This document shows, piece by piece, positions 27,901 to 38,200 of a stretch of DNA of 64,000 bases. The notes below the pieces were generated by a model. It was not told the DNA's origin and ran no database searches. It worked only from the letters and a program-made list of their open reading frames with translations. The stretch spans positions 90,662 to 154,661 of IMG/VR virus record IMGVR_UViG_3300030329_005082. One strand, given 5' to 3'. The position numbers and the translations under genes are program-made. Source of the DNA: a virus. Within the stretch, counting starts at the first letter, position 1. The number at the start of each line of letters is the position of its first letter.

Positions 27901-30900
27901 GCTTTCTGATCTGTAGCAACAGTATGAGGAGGTCCAATTTCTCTGGACCATGCGTTTAAAACAGCATTTCTGGTTGCTAATATTCCATCAGAATCCGCAA
28001 CAAGTGGTGGTACGTCTCTCTCGGCTCTTGTCTGCCACCAAACACAATTTTCATTTTGATTGCCGCTTACTGGGTGGTGATTTTTTGCCCAACCGGGAAT
28101 ATCCAAACATATTGTGCCTCTTGGTGCGCCGAGGAGCCCGCCAGGTCCACCAGGGTGTCGGTCTCTTAGTATTGAGATCTTGTGTTGAATTTTCGGACGC
28201 TCAAGAACGTGGTTCTCAACAATTTTACGAACATCAGATGCGTGGCGAGCAGATTCAGGGAAAAACTCTTCAATCACCTGACTCATTGAAGTGTCTAGCC
28301 ACTTGAAATAATCAATGTATTTTTCTAAGTCAGGAATATCGTTTCTTACCTTGCGGAAGAATATCTCTCTAACTTTTTCCATTCGCTTATAATTTAAACG
28401 ATACTTGTTTACTGGTTCACCAATGAGGTTGTTAAAGTCTTCAATGCTAGCAAACAATTCAAGCATCCTGTTGGAGATGCTGCGATACATGGATCGTTCT
28501 ACAGCAAAATAGAATGTCTCAGGTCTCGTATAAATTCCGAAAGTCTGCTCATCAGAATTGAGAGCTTGAACCATCTCTTCGCCGCCAACATATTCAGGCA
28601 CCTGAAGTTTACTGGTATGGATATAAGCTTTTCGGACTGGTGTTGAACTAGCCGCAAAGAAATCACCACGTCCAGAATGTTGTCGTAAGTTAATATTACT
28701 GAACATTGCTTTCTGGTATTGACTTGGGTAATCCGCTGCGACGGAACCAGAAGAGAAATCTTGAACAACAAAGCGACCAGAGGCGTCGCTTCCTGTAATA
28801 TTTCCGAAGTCCCAGTTTAGGGCAAGTGTTTGAATGCGGGGTATATAAACATTTGGATTCTGAGCTTGGAAAGAATAAGCATTTCTATATGGACGGAGGC
28901 GTCCGTGAGTATCTGCTTCCTTAGCTTGAAGGTCTAGCGTTCCAGATGGGAAATAATCTGTCCAAAATCTAACACTAGAGGCACGGACATCTGTTTTTTC
29001 TAACGTGCTGCCTGTAAAGTTTGTCCTGTGAGCACCAACATAAATTCTCTTATTTGACTCTATGATTGGTGCAGCATCATTATAAGTCATAGATGCGCTG
29101 GCTAGGAAGCTATTTCTTTTAACTCCTGTATCATAATTTACACCGTAAAGTTCCAGGGTGTAGCCGTCTGTTGATACTGATGCGCCATTGATTGCATCTG
29201 TAAAAGGATATTTTGTAGGGCGTAGAGATAAAGTAAAGTTCCACTTTTGATTATCATATACGTCATTGAATATAGAACTTGATAAAAGTGTCGTGCCGGC
29301 CCGATTCTTGACAACAAAATAAGCATCTCTGACCCGGTAATTTGGTGAATAAACTTTAGGATATTCCCCTGGAGACCTGATTGCATATACTTGAAGTCCG
29401 TGGTCATTCCCCGCAGTCTGCCATGTCATATCCGTGGAGGTTTGATCTGTATCAAAAGGCGTGTGGAAACCCATCAAAGAAGAAGTCAAAACCCTTGGCA
29501 TTTCGTAAGGCAACAATTCGGGATTATCTTTGTCTGGAAAAACTATTTCACTCTGTAAAGAAAAGGCAAATTCTTCAAGGTTCAATGACCCTGTTACAAA
29601 CCCTTTAGAATTAGTATTAGAAGCGTCGGGATACTGATAAACACTCGCCTTTACATCCCCCTGGTTTAAAAGTCCCGTAAAGTCTGCGAACTTTTTAGTA
29701 CTCATCGTAGAGATATAATTGCTCTTAACTTCAAAGTCTGAATTATCAGGATACGTGTTGAGAGCTATGACTTCTTCACCCACACCCAAACAACGAATGA
29801 AGTTTCTAATTGATTTTTCAGTACCCTTAGACTTTAGAATAAAACTAAGGTTGTTGTAGATGTTTTTATAAATTGAATTTTTAACTTCTATGAGTCTCTG
29901 TTCAAAATTTATCTGCTCATCTCTTTGTAAGAATTGTTGTAAAGTGCCGGCATTTTGGAAGAATTCGGGCATTTCCAAACCCATTGATTCTACTAGGCGG
30001 TCATTATAAGGATACTCATTGATTGAGCCAGTGGCGCTGCCACTAATATATTTTACATGACGAAGCTCTTTAAGTGCGGTCAATTGATTATAAAGAGTGT
30101 CAAAATAGCTGGAAAGTATTTGTGTGACACTTACAATCTCATTTTCACCGTTTTCTTCCTCTTCAATTATCCAATTAGGAAGATGATTCAACAAGCGAGA
30201 GTTGTTATTATAATCATAATTGCTGCCGGTTAAAACATATGCAGCCTTCGTGTCTACATAAAGCGGGTTGGAAGTTCTGATGATCGGGTCACCAACTTCT
30301 CTTACCGATTCTAATTCAAGTGAATCAACTGCTGAGGCTGTGTTTCTGCTGTGAGTTGTATTATATCCTGTAAAGGCACCATTAGATAAACGACCGGAAT
30401 AATCCAAACATATACTGTCAATGCTCGCGGTCTGAGTAATGCCTTCGTTGAATTTTAGATAAACACCCAATCCAACATTTGCGTCATATTTGTCTGTACC
30501 ACCGCCAACGCTATCAAACCAATATCTTCCTATCTGTTCATCGTTGCGATTAGTCTTCCAAAATCTAAATTCGTCAACAGACGCTGATAACTTTCCGTAC
30601 CCCTGGGCGGCACCTGGCAGTCCTGATATGTCTGTTCTAAGAGCACCAATGTTACCAATCATTGAACCAGTGACTAAACCAATTTCCGCAGACACAGCAG
30701 GCGGAATAGCTGTTTGAACACAGGCACCATTTACAAAAAAGTCAATTGTAGGACTGGACCCAGAAGTATTAAATACAAATGAGAAGTTTCGGAAAACTCC
30801 GTCTGAAATACTTATACCACCTGTTGTCGGGACTGGAATTCCATCAAAACCGTGGGAACCGGATTTCATTGTTACATAAAATCTATCCTCTGTCCCTTGT

Positions 30901-31544
30901 CTTAGTTCAATTCTCAATCTGCCGTATTGAGCAGATGTGGTTGCAGCACCATTCCAAAGGTCAAAAATAACTTGACGCTCTGATGATGTTGAGGCATCAA
31001 TTTCCGAGTTCTTCTTTAGGAAGAATTCAACTGAACTACCGCTTGGACCGCCGAATTCTAGATTGGAAGTTCTGTTTTTAGATTCTTTATAAATGGATCC
31101 TGAATGGGGTCCGCCTTTGATTTGGATATATTCTGCTGAGGATGAGTAATATCCAGAAGCGTGTGAGCTTATGGCTCCATAATCTGCGCCAATAGTGACA
31201 TATCCTGTAGAAGTTGGATATACATCTTCAAGGATATATTTCTCTAAAGGGTTGATTTTATTATAAAAGCCGACTCTTTCTAATATTGATCCATCGTATG
31301 GGTAATAGTTCGCAATATAATTGAAAGCGTTGCTATAATATTGCTCAGCCGAACCAAACCTAACAAAACTTTCTGGCTTTGAATAATCAACAGGGGGAAG
31401 AAAATATTTCTGTTTTTGTATAGAAGCAGACAGGTGAGCTTCGGACTCTATTCCGTCACCTAAAGTATCAGGCGCACTAAGTTTCAGGAATTTTCCGACA
31501 GTAACAATTTGTAGGTTATTGTCAAATAGTTTTTTTACACTCAT
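21987..31544 (-). CDS. Giant virion protein with LamG-like domain (3185 aa)
   Basis: The largest gene in the window. Residues about 125-375 look like a concanavalin/LamG fold (SVEFFLKKNS, RLRIELRQG, FSFVFNTSG, TIDFFVNGACV, SVDEFRFWKTN), a glycan- or protein-binding module common in phage adhesins. Residues about 2005-2148 hold a Thr/Val/Ala-rich block (ILDGQTIIITTTTTAVTFTF, then DVINAIYTSV) that looks like an inserted immunoglobulin-like or fibre repeat. The C-terminal 500 residues are more charged and helical and end in a coiled-coil-like ELEEYQEEGR region. It follows the DNRLRE-like gene with an ATGA overlap. A baseplate or tail-fibre scaffold role is inferred from position after the gp6-like gene. 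Confidence 0.75.
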   Translation of the reverse strand: MSVKKLFDNNLQIVTVGKFLKLSAPDTLGDGIESEAHLSASIQKQKYFLPPVDYSKPESFVRFGSAEQYYSNAFNYIANYYPYDGSILERVGFYNKINPLEKYILEDVYPTSTGYVTIGADYGAISSHASGYYSSSAEYIQIKGGPHSGSIYKESKNRTSNLEFGGPSGSSVEFFLKKNSEIDASTSSERQVIFDLWNGAATTSAQYGRLRIELRQGTEDRFYVTMKSGSHGFDGIPVPTTGGISISDGVFRNFSFVFNTSGSSPTIDFFVNGACVQTAIPPAVSAEIGLVTGSMIGNIGALRTDISGLPGAAQGYGKLSASVDEFRFWKTNRNDEQIGRYWFDSVGGGTDKYDANVGLGVYLKFNEGITQTASIDSICLDYSGRLSNGAFTGYNTTHSRNTASAVDSLELESVREVGDPIIRTSNPLYVDTKAAYVLTGSNYDYNNNSRLLNHLPNWIIEEEENGENEIVSVTQILSSYFDTLYNQLTALKELRHVKYISGSATGSINEYPYNDRLVESMGLEMPEFFQNAGTLQQFLQRDEQINFEQRLIEVKNSIYKNIYNNLSFILKSKGTEKSIRNFIRCLGVGEEVIALNTYPDNSDFEVKSNYISTMSTKKFADFTGLLNQGDVKASVYQYPDASNTNSKGFVTGSLNLEEFAFSLQSEIVFPDKDNPELLPYEMPRVLTSSLMGFHTPFDTDQTSTDMTWQTAGNDHGLQVYAIRSPGEYPKVYSPNYRVRDAYFVVKNRAGTTLLSSSIFNDVYDNQKWNFTLSLRPTKYPFTDAINGASVSTDGYTLELYGVNYDTGVKRNSFLASASMTYNDAAPIIESNKRIYVGAHRTNFTGSTLEKTDVRASSVRFWTDYFPSGTLDLQAKEADTHGRLRPYRNAYSFQAQNPNVYIPRIQTLALNWDFGNITGSDASGRFVVQDFSSGSVAADYPSQYQKAMFSNINLRQHSGRGDFFAASSTPVRKAYIHTSKLQVPEYVGGEEMVQALNSDEQTFGIYTRPETFYFAVERSMYRSISNRMLELFASIEDFNNLIGEPVNKYRLNYKRMEKVREIFFRKVRNDIPDLEKYIDYFKWLDTSMSQVIEEFFPESARHASDVRKIVENHVLERPKIQHKISILRDRHPGGPGGLLGAPRGTICLDIPGWAKNHHPVSGNQNENCVWWQTRAERDVPPLVADSDGILATRNAVLNAWSREIGPPHTVATDQKATQRGANSIVCISAKLIPPYYGGINQYLNKKRRFRDLTFDRFEAFPDCTDEDVPNEKKKVAFRATKDGNLYKGSQITPFTAVSSSIVSGYNAGLNSSGLTGISLTNIHEDSVLPYRQSVPMQGPFAERWVGGIQARHNAPFRTVDRAEEYSLEIASGTGSITTLTIENKPKGQYLRGLASKSPLNIANIKTVISDHQVTDGVRKVGNYSKYYEVVQGNNRADTNMDFVFNNSHYAYSAPTAFLTTPARRALGLTGSADYPAPRQIPSRRINETIFTDRFAAPGSKQDSKQQFRDVNSDQFSPNNALPFRNMAVRLPHNENLKKHSTFGGFETGSSVIPSIHKTPMNRVNQLMIGTTFPTTTVITGSTFDNGYVTRALPAADRSQWTSYISGSDNSAIYGQYVALRSRYPENISFVTQSLNAVSSWDSALIFDLAYTKKFKWSKNRDFVPWKQISNGTDPYAKFYTQKNTYNVLPQVQETVEQGTGLPMNSFSNSTSSRQVTDRKGNTSNYYYSVSLREAPVTSRYKPLIHQIKTPLGTPAKTLGEKITVSMKYSYGNELMGFANRELNRQINGGIKFSYGKIKRPYEILRDQFVPPTPRVANGADLIKVFSYPETIYPKEIYTYFSGSRARLSFINDFWRSDIAVSSYDVSSFSTYADLRSAANKLTYVRQLPRVETPFVTSQGYTVQASEQKPYNSLDASAPIGSGNGSGSMWPLDSYLYSDSTGSLVTILTASVPVVFADAATMPCGELMMTHYGTINDKVTNASFRDGTASYAAANINSAQYVYNIPVTTTVSYATPAVPATASITAVETVASILDGQTIIITTTTTAVTFTFDQTKLPSDAGLRVNATSYFIGCSGVSTTNDVINAIYTSVSLCKSNAEIDVTPVDPGAVGAVMQIVADVAGVAMNGQAITGTGISGGQCTQVAFAGGVAAGTAFSGELPEPRSPGSAYTRPAWTAGRDRRYVDGPRRGQLAPATYPFYGSYEDYVSDIRLVGKDHTILPEFRISEHIEQYQNEGSLFAVISASLEITGSNTSNFDGTNPNFYERFAQTDDIEFLEDFMPTDEGDRNFIFNDYPRHFELESEAIVKLLPYSGFYPVDRTLDIAALFRTAYSSNAVYAGSSAGTTPAWRSLLRPFFAPGIMYNSIKSGVAVDYPIRRAERNADQYFPLAALHYDTLRGCLSGSLSSATTGAGSIPGNKRRNREDAEWSSAEVNKFFWADRLPFETILDPAAALEEGYEQPTVLSDLNQLLYLDVSGSITPKGLDDTLYKKAVSNFLANVPKFFLSKKENKYGSDGYLAKFVSQFGKPASSEGEVSAPVRTVDVQKDAAYMMEIGLMKTEEFNFYSNPYAYGIPTATGSAAWETLTANQIPKPLSWPRHRGEFAPFTPPHYYGPSLVRITFMPDGGKDSYTLDEIINNDRGEVFVQFLNASSSFYDFTSGSFVDRDGVATSTTGTPDYGWNRAWQNRMDIDASISIGNEFPTDHGGTYKSSDPNKWVIMPKWECPTLDFPDRSGPTDQYAYSSSVNVGMYTSSAQGMWHQYGVMPQTNQGSYLYIKDIPTGESEEYDLVAIGTPDGSTGDVERVYKYVKKVPDFVLEANRTVRSLADLCGFDSEEIIRSGFDMSRAKRLGELAPDNEKSISEAILALPFYIDPKLNEPRLITLQGPADKLGPKVKQFRKQFTKFSLPPALARKLMGMVPKGYPTIPDLINPFGGDDYDSILEGEEMTQTPVVYLMEHKVSLTRQDLSDIWQGVMPELSTKFRQSLSAIDHYMPGDNVEAEPTVFPEVLKEQLALGAERDGHPRYDLLDIAKHPDRLGFFPDIKWLVFKVKERGIPSYTQMVVEEVEGDKAFTYDSIRQSFINEGMDERTASRLLADRDNFSKSIYMLKHHLGDPTYNWPYDYCSVLELGKINTKVGFRPELKSELEEYQEEGRATTRELERAAEEARAGSGVIDSPGVDLRGLTQNRPE

Positions 31545-33058
31545 TTATCTTCTTCTTTAATTTTGAATTTGAACACCTCTGGTTGTTCAACATACTCACC
31601 TTGTAAATAGTAAGCAAATGTAATTCCATATGCATAGCCTGGTTCAAGGTAGGAAGTATCTAATTCAAAATAATTACCGCTCACGTCGTATGAGAGACGA
31701 CTGAAGTAGTTGTTAGCACTTCCTGTACCAAATGGGATGACCTCTAGATCATCAACAACTCTATGAATGCGGTAATAAGAATCTTCTATAATATCTGGGA
31801 GTGTTTCCGCTGTTGCTACTGTATAAATGTTGGGATTCCAGTTTTTCTTTCTGGCAAATACGCGAAGGTTTGGAGTTTGTCCTTGTGTGTAAGAATCTTC
31901 TAAATTGGTTATAGAAGTGATGTACTCTTCACGATACAACCCATCAATAGTTCCAAATGTTTTAGGTTCATAAGATGCTGTATAAAAATCTACTCTAGAG
32001 CCGCCAGACCCTGTATGCCAGACATCAAATACTGTGTCAAGCGCACTGGTGCTAGCAAAAGAGGCCGTATAAACACCAGTTATTGTTGCTCCATTTTCCC
32101 TTAAGATTCCGGCAGTGACACTGGTGTCGGCGGTGCCTCCCGGCTTTACAAGACTCAGAGCACCTCCAGATGGAGCCGCACTGCCAGAATAAATATCTAC
32201 GGTCAGCGTTTCATTAGATAGCCCAGGAATATTCTGAAGCTGTCCTCTTACTATATTATACAAATACAGCGTGTTTAGATTATTGTCTGCACTTGCAACG
32301 CTGCTGCTAACAAAGAAGCTGCCGCGATGGTCTTTTCTTGTAGAATCCCAGCGGGCTTCAAGAGTTGGACGGTAGTGGAAGAATTCACTGGTTCTAGAGA
32401 AGAACTTTTTAGTATACATTGTTTCTGAGCCGGACACCACTGAATCTGGAAATTTTACAAGAAATCCATAATTTGCCTCTCCGCCAACAGCGTCCAACCA
32501 CTTATAAACCTGATCGGAAACATCAAGAGACATATTCTCTAATCCTGTTTCAAATGTAAAAGTCTTCTTGGTTTCGGCGGGGGCTAAATATGTTCCACCT
32601 GCCTGGGTCCAAGTTGTTCCTGCGGCAGAAGATAACCAACTGGAGGCTCCAAGATCTGTGTAATTTTCCATATCTAAGCCACGACCCTCTGTCCAAGTTT
32701 CTGAAAGCATATAAACATCCAAAGAGAAATCTCTAGGCGCTGTATTGCCATGAGGGGCATTATAAAGGTTTAGATAAAATTTGATACTTCCTGTATCCGC
32801 CGGCAAGACGCCACTTGCCATATCTGAAGTGATTGTAGATATTGGGAACTGAATAATGAACCTACACTGCTCAGCGCCCGAAGCATTGGCTGCGGAAGGA
32901 CTTGTTGTCACAGATGCAGTAGTTTGCCCATGGATTACAAATGCCTCAAGAATATCGGCACCGCCCATATTTGATTCTTCGCCACGGGTAATCAAATTGC
33001 TTTTGTAAGCATTCGTGATTGTATTATCTTTGGCGGCGTAATATTTTTTGATAGCCAT
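31541..33058 (-). CDS. Virion protein with DNRLRE-like domain (505 aa)
   Basis: The N-terminal 240 residues follow the DNRLRE/carbohydrate-binding pattern: AYKSNLITRGEESNMGG, CRFIIQFPI, SIKFYLNLYNA, ETWTEGRGLD, GTTWTQAGGTY, LDVSDQVYKWLD and FHYRPTLEARW. In the family these form a beta-sandwich with tandem T-W-x-E-G signals. The second half is beta-rich with no known motif. It sits 1 base after the gp6-like wedge gene, so it is probably an outer baseplate or tail protein. Sugar binding is possible but unproven. Confidence 0.72.
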   Translation of the reverse strand: MAIKKYYAAKDNTITNAYKSNLITRGEESNMGGADILEAFVIHGQTTASVTTSPSAANASGAEQCRFIIQFPISTITSDMASGVLPADTGSIKFYLNLYNAPHGNTAPRDFSLDVYMLSETWTEGRGLDMENYTDLGASSWLSSAAGTTWTQAGGTYLAPAETKKTFTFETGLENMSLDVSDQVYKWLDAVGGEANYGFLVKFPDSVVSGSETMYTKKFFSRTSEFFHYRPTLEARWDSTRKDHRGSFFVSSSVASADNNLNTLYLYNIVRGQLQNIPGLSNETLTVDIYSGSAAPSGGALSLVKPGGTADTSVTAGILRENGATITGVYTASFASTSALDTVFDVWHTGSGGSRVDFYTASYEPKTFGTIDGLYREEYITSITNLEDSYTQGQTPNLRVFARKKNWNPNIYTVATAETLPDIIEDSYYRIHRVVDDLEVIPFGTGSANNYFSRLSYDVSGNYFELDTSYLEPGYAYGITFAYYLQGEYVEQPEVFKFKIKEEDK

Positions 33059-33059
33059 T

Positions 33060-34853
33060 TTAGATCACTGCTCCTATAATGTCTCTATTTGGCAGTAATA
33101 CTTCAGCAGCAGCATCTTCTGGGAGTACTAAGAATCTACCATCGTCAGAAAGATTAGAGTCAATATCAAATCTATAATTACTATAAACTCCGCCGACATT
33201 ATTTACAAGCTCTACTTCGGTTGTGTCTACAACCCCAGGAACCTCGTTCAATAGTTTATAAATCTGGGAAATGTAAATTGCCTCTCCGATGTTAAATTTG
33301 ATATTGATATATTCGTCTTTTAGTTTTTGTATGCACGCATCAAGCAATTCATAACGATTGACATCTAATGCTGGCAAGACTTTGAACTTGATGCCAATAT
33401 TGATTACTTTGCCGCTCAATACATCAACAGTATCGTTGATCATTCTGTATTTGTTCAGCCAAACTCTTGTGTTTTCTTTAAGATTTGTATTTGGTTCAAT
33501 CAAATCGCCGTTAGCATTTTCTGATAGAAGATAAACATTGAGATTTCTCTTTAGGGAATTTACATCACGAACAACATTGGCTCGCTTAACTTTACCAAAC
33601 TTTGAAGGCATACGATAAATCAGATTGATATAATCTACGCGAGTTACCGCTCGGTTCTGGGATGCGAAGGTTCCGAAAGCTCTTTCTCTGATTTCTTCCG
33701 CCGTCAAAATACTCGTATCCCCTAATATTGGATTCTCATTTTCTACTTCTATAGAGGTGACAACTCCATTAAGTGAATTGAGATCCAACGTTCCCTCGTT
33801 TCTAAAAGAAAAACGAGGAGAGATCACTTCACTCAAACCATTGACGGCAACGTTAATTTCGTCCGATGTGTTTGCGGCGTACTCAATTGTTAGAGTAGTG
33901 TCTGTTGGAACAACACCAAACTTATCTGTTTGAATTAAATTTGTAGGGTCAAATGTTTGATCTGTTATATGGGTGCGACCATTCACATCCAAAACAACAT
34001 CGGCTGGATCTGCTACGACATCTGTTGTGATATTGTCTTGGGAACCATACCCAAATTGAATATAAGTGTCTCCATTTGCTTCAAATTGTGTCACAAACCT
34101 ACGAGGAACAGGCTTAAGTTTCATAATATAAGGAACAACTTCTCGGTCTGAGGATGTGTTCTGAAATTCTTTTATAATGACATCCTGTGTGAGGAAATCA
34201 ACTTCATAATATTCATTCCCTTGACTGTCTTTTACGGAGATAACCTCGCTAATATTTCCCTGATCAATGTTAATTCTTAGGAATCTCTCATAATCTGTCA
34301 CTGTTGTTATCTGTTCATACACTTGCCCAGAAACTACTTGTCCAAAAGCCTTAACGGCAAAAAAGGTTGGATTACCAGTAGAGTCATCAACACGAGCAAC
34401 AGTTACCTCATTATTAGGATTAGTAAAATCAACATTTTCTGTCAAAGTAAAAGCAGACCCGTTCTTTGAGGAAATAAGACTACCTCTTTGTAATATTGGA
34501 AAATAATCTAAATCAGGTCCACGAGAATTGGGATCAGCAGGGACAATAATATAAAAAGATGCAAGTCCTGTAGATTTGGCAGCGCCGGGAGTTTTGTACC
34601 CTAACGTGTTTGAGAGACGGTTAACATTTTCATAAGTGATGGCGCTATCCAGAAAACTTTCGTTTGCCTGAAAGTCTGCATAGAAAGACAACTGGTCGCC
34701 AACATAGGCTACCATATCCATCATCAATGCACCAAAAGAAGCTTCACTGAAATCCTTAAAGGTCGTGGGATAGTACCTTTCAGCATAGTTTACCAAGTCT
34801 TGCTTGATACTTTCAAAATCTCTGCTGGTGTAGTTTATCGGTCTTTTTGCCAT
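33060..34853 (-). CDS. Baseplate wedge protein, T4 gp6-like (baseplate J family)
   Basis: The 597-residue protein opens INYTSRDFESIKQDLVNYAE and continues YYPTTFKDFSEASFGALMMDM, followed by AYVGDQLSFYADFQANE, the hallmark N-terminus of T4 gp6/gpJ-type wedge proteins. AEEIRERAFGTFASQNRAVT (about 380-400) and DYINLIYRMPSKFGKVKRA are the conserved central core. T4 gp6 is 660 residues. Gp6 forms the inner ring of the baseplate around the hub and triggers sheath contraction. The gp25-like gene lies directly upstream, as in T4-like phages. Confidence 0.95.
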   Translation of the reverse strand: MAKRPINYTSRDFESIKQDLVNYAERYYPTTFKDFSEASFGALMMDMVAYVGDQLSFYADFQANESFLDSAITYENVNRLSNTLGYKTPGAAKSTGLASFYIIVPADPNSRGPDLDYFPILQRGSLISSKNGSAFTLTENVDFTNPNNEVTVARVDDSTGNPTFFAVKAFGQVVSGQVYEQITTVTDYERFLRINIDQGNISEVISVKDSQGNEYYEVDFLTQDVIIKEFQNTSSDREVVPYIMKLKPVPRRFVTQFEANGDTYIQFGYGSQDNITTDVVADPADVVLDVNGRTHITDQTFDPTNLIQTDKFGVVPTDTTLTIEYAANTSDEINVAVNGLSEVISPRFSFRNEGTLDLNSLNGVVTSIEVENENPILGDTSILTAEEIRERAFGTFASQNRAVTRVDYINLIYRMPSKFGKVKRANVVRDVNSLKRNLNVYLLSENANGDLIEPNTNLKENTRVWLNKYRMINDTVDVLSGKVINIGIKFKVLPALDVNRYELLDACIQKLKDEYINIKFNIGEAIYISQIYKLLNEVPGVVDTTEVELVNNVGGVYSNYRFDIDSNLSDDGRFLVLPEDAAAEVLLPNRDIIGAVI

Positions 34854-34876
34854 AATGTTTGTACTCGCCTCGTCTT

Positions 34877-35281
34877 TTAACTAGTCATTGTTGATGTTAT
34901 TATTAGCTGATCTTCCTCATCATATGGTAAGATATTATATGTAATGACAACCCTAACCTCATTAAAACCCATAGTGGGGTCCTCATCTGATGTTGTAAAG
35001 TTGACAGAAACAAGGTTTACCGCTGGAGCATACATGTCTGCTTGTTCTGCCACTCTGGAGGCTATCTCCTCAAATGTAGATGGTCCAACATTCTCAAATA
35101 AAAGGTTATAAATACCTACACCAAAATTAGGAATCATGACTCTTTCGCCAGGTGATGTGAGAACAATGTTTTTAAAGTTCTGCTTAATCACCTCTTTGAG
35201 GGTCTTATTTAGACGATATGGCCCATCCGTCTTGTCGTAAACTAGAGGGACTTTTGGTGATATTCCTTGTCTCTTTGTCAT
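34877..35281 (-). CDS. Baseplate wedge protein, T4 gp25-like (GPW/gp25 family)
   Basis: At 134 residues it matches T4 gp25 (132 residues). It contains NFKNIVLTSPGERVMIPNFG (about 35-54), the conserved LxTxxGER-xxPxFG motif, and GIYNLLFEN; the pattern of gp25-family lysozyme-like fold proteins follows. Gp25 contacts gp6 at the inner baseplate and is the point where sheath polymerisation starts. It overlaps the 1821-residue gene upstream by 4 nt (ATGA) and lies 23 bases ahead of the gp6-like gene. Confidence 0.95.
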   Translation of the reverse strand: MTKRQGISPKVPLVYDKTDGPYRLNKTLKEVIKQNFKNIVLTSPGERVMIPNFGVGIYNLLFENVGPSTFEEIASRVAEQADMYAPAVNLVSVNFTTSDEDPTMGFNEVRVVITYNILPYDEEDQLIITSTMTS

Positions 35282-38200
35282 ATTCTAAGTAGCTCTTGTA
35301 GCCGACTTTTTTCTGCCGGTATAAGATCCTTTCTCTGGTTCCATAAATATTCTGCTATATCTGCTCTCCACGTTGCTGCAAGATTCTCTAAATCTCCGAA
35401 TGTTTCTTCTAAGGTGGGTAAATTTCTTTCTTCTATTTCGTCTAACAATTTCAATGCCACATACGCCGGATAATGCACATCTCCTAAAGATGGAGTAACA
35501 CCATCAGGTATATAAACCTCTAGTCTGTTTCTCAGATTTGCTATAGTTAGTTCCTCACCCGAAGCATATGAGAAATATAACATATCTGATATTATATCGC
35601 TGACCTGTTCTGGTAAATCATGGCTGCCATAGCGGGCGAAAAATTCTGGATATGTTCTTAACAATATAGAATAATGTTCTCTTTGTATTGTTGTTTCCAA
35701 TACAACTATACGATCTTCTACTTCTTGTTTTGTAAAATATGTAACGTCTACAAGGTCCCAGGTTTTTTCTGTTGCTGGGAAATTTTCTATTTCTTCTTGG
35801 TACTTTGTTACAACCTGTCCTGTTATATTACTCAACAAAGAGTCATCGGCGGCAGCTATTTCTATCTGGGTTTTAAAACGTCCAGATTTAAAGTTTTTAG
35901 TAATATCTACCACGCTATCAAATGTTACCAAATACAATCCAATAAAAGCTCCTATGGGAAAATAATAAGCTCCATATTCATACCCCCTTCGTGTCAGAAG
36001 TTTTTCTTCTCCAAATGTCGTAGTGAGAGCATTATCTATGAACCGAATTGCTTTTCGTGCTTCTGACAACGTTAGTCCTAAATTATTATCATCCGAAAGA
36101 AGTCCTATTTTTAGTTCTTTGTAAAACTCTAACAAAGTAGTCTTATATCGTTCAAGTGTTACTGGAACAGAAGCGTCATAAGGCGATGTGGCGATGCTGC
36201 TTCGTATATCTTTTGATACAGTCTTGAGCATAGAGTTATAAATTTTTCCCACAAGTTCCTTTATGAAATCTTTTGGTGTTTGGGAAGTAGAGAATTCTAA
36301 ATTATTTTCTGGTACGTCACCAAAAACCTTCTGTACTACCGACATCTTATCATATATTAAATAAGATAAATCTCTGTTTTCAAGTTCTTCATATGTTTTA
36401 CGATACAGATAATCTGTGACAATCTTATTTGTAATAAAGCTATTCCAGTGAGGATATACTCTTGTCAAAGGATAGACGTTCATAAAGTAGTACTGTATCC
36501 TTGACTGAATGCATAAAACAATAGATTGAGCAATTTGAACCTCTTCGTTTGTCACACACTTATCCTCGTTGACCATAAAGGGAGGCTTATTTGTGGATCT
36601 TATAAATGTTTGTAGTTTAGACTTTTTATCTGATCTGATATAGGAATCATTTATATTTTCGTCAATAAATTCAGTCCAATTAGCAACAGATACGGTACTT
36701 ATTTCTCCCCCTTGATCGGACTGCTCTTGAGTAAATGGCGCGACGGTTCCGTCTTCTGCTTCCTCAGTGTCTTTAGATGTCCCAGATGGAACAGGAGCAT
36801 TATCATGGTTTCCGATAATAGAGTTTGTCACTTCCCAACTAATAGATCCCTGCATAATATCATTAATTAAATTTGTTACGGAAACATTACTTCTAGATGG
36901 CATAAGTTGTGTTTTTGCAGACAGTGACTGAGGCTCTTCATTCACTGCGAACGGTCCATTTATCAAAGGCCCTCCTGTATTTTGTCCTCCAACATTTTTA
37001 TCACCAATCCCAGACAAAAGTCGGTAATAATTAATGCCGGCAACCCCATCCTCTCGGTCACGGGGCTCTGGAATATACATTGCTAGAAGTTTTGATTTTA
37101 TTTCAAACTGATCTTCGCCTGGTTGAACAGGTGCTGCTTTCCTAGTCTTTACATTTTTGAATATTCTAACTCCACCATCTTGAATATTATTTATAAACAT
37201 TAAACATCTTGCATTTGATGTTGGAAAATCACTTATCCACTGATCTGGTGGTATTACTTTCTTTTGTCTTTTCCAATATTCTTCTAGGTGTGTATGCAAT
37301 CTTTTGTAAAGTTCCGGCAAATCATCATTCCAATTAGATCGCTGCATAGTAATTGAAGTAAGTCCTTGACGAAGTATTGATGGAGATGTACGCACAGCAT
37401 AAGAAGATTCTTTGTCATCAACGTCGGAGTGGATGTCCCAGCGACTAAACCAAGGATCAGATAATTTATCAGGCGGAGGATAAGGTAAATCAACTCGCGA
37501 GATTTTATGCCCTATCCGGCGGGAGGGTGCTGGGGCAAAATAAATAAATTCTCCGTTCCTTTCTGCTGATCTTTGTTGGGCTATTATAACACGTCGTGAG
37601 ATCAACATTCTAATTGAGTAAAAAAGATCCTGACCAAACAATGTTGTATATAAGTTATATGTGGGGTCCTGAGAATTCTTGGCTTCTTCTTCAAATAATT
37701 TAGCCCACCACTCTGCAATTGATTGCCATAGTGCATTACTGTATTTGGCAATTGTTTCAAGGAGTTCATTGTATCCATCCATGATTGGAATTGAATTTAT
37801 TATCTCTTGTATTTGTCTTTCTATATTTTCTAATCCTCGTAACCAATCACACATGGCATTTATTTTTGCTATCTTATCATTTGCCAAACTCATATATTGA
37901 GACTCTAGTTGTTCTCTGCTAATTTCAAGACCTAGAGTGTCTAAATTTGGCTCGCGACCGGTGCAATATGCCTCTAGAGGCGAAAATGTAAATTTAGCTA
38001 ATTCCTCAGCATTTTCATCGCGCATTTTATCCCCAAGCAATATAAAAAACGTTTGAATTTTTTCTACTGAAAATTGTATATCCTCATATACTGTTGGATC
38101 AATTGTTCTTGTCTCGTTTTCTTCTTCCTCGGGGTCTGTATTACTATCTGCGGGGAATGTGATTATTCCATTCTGCACGGTCTCTAATATTAATTCATAA

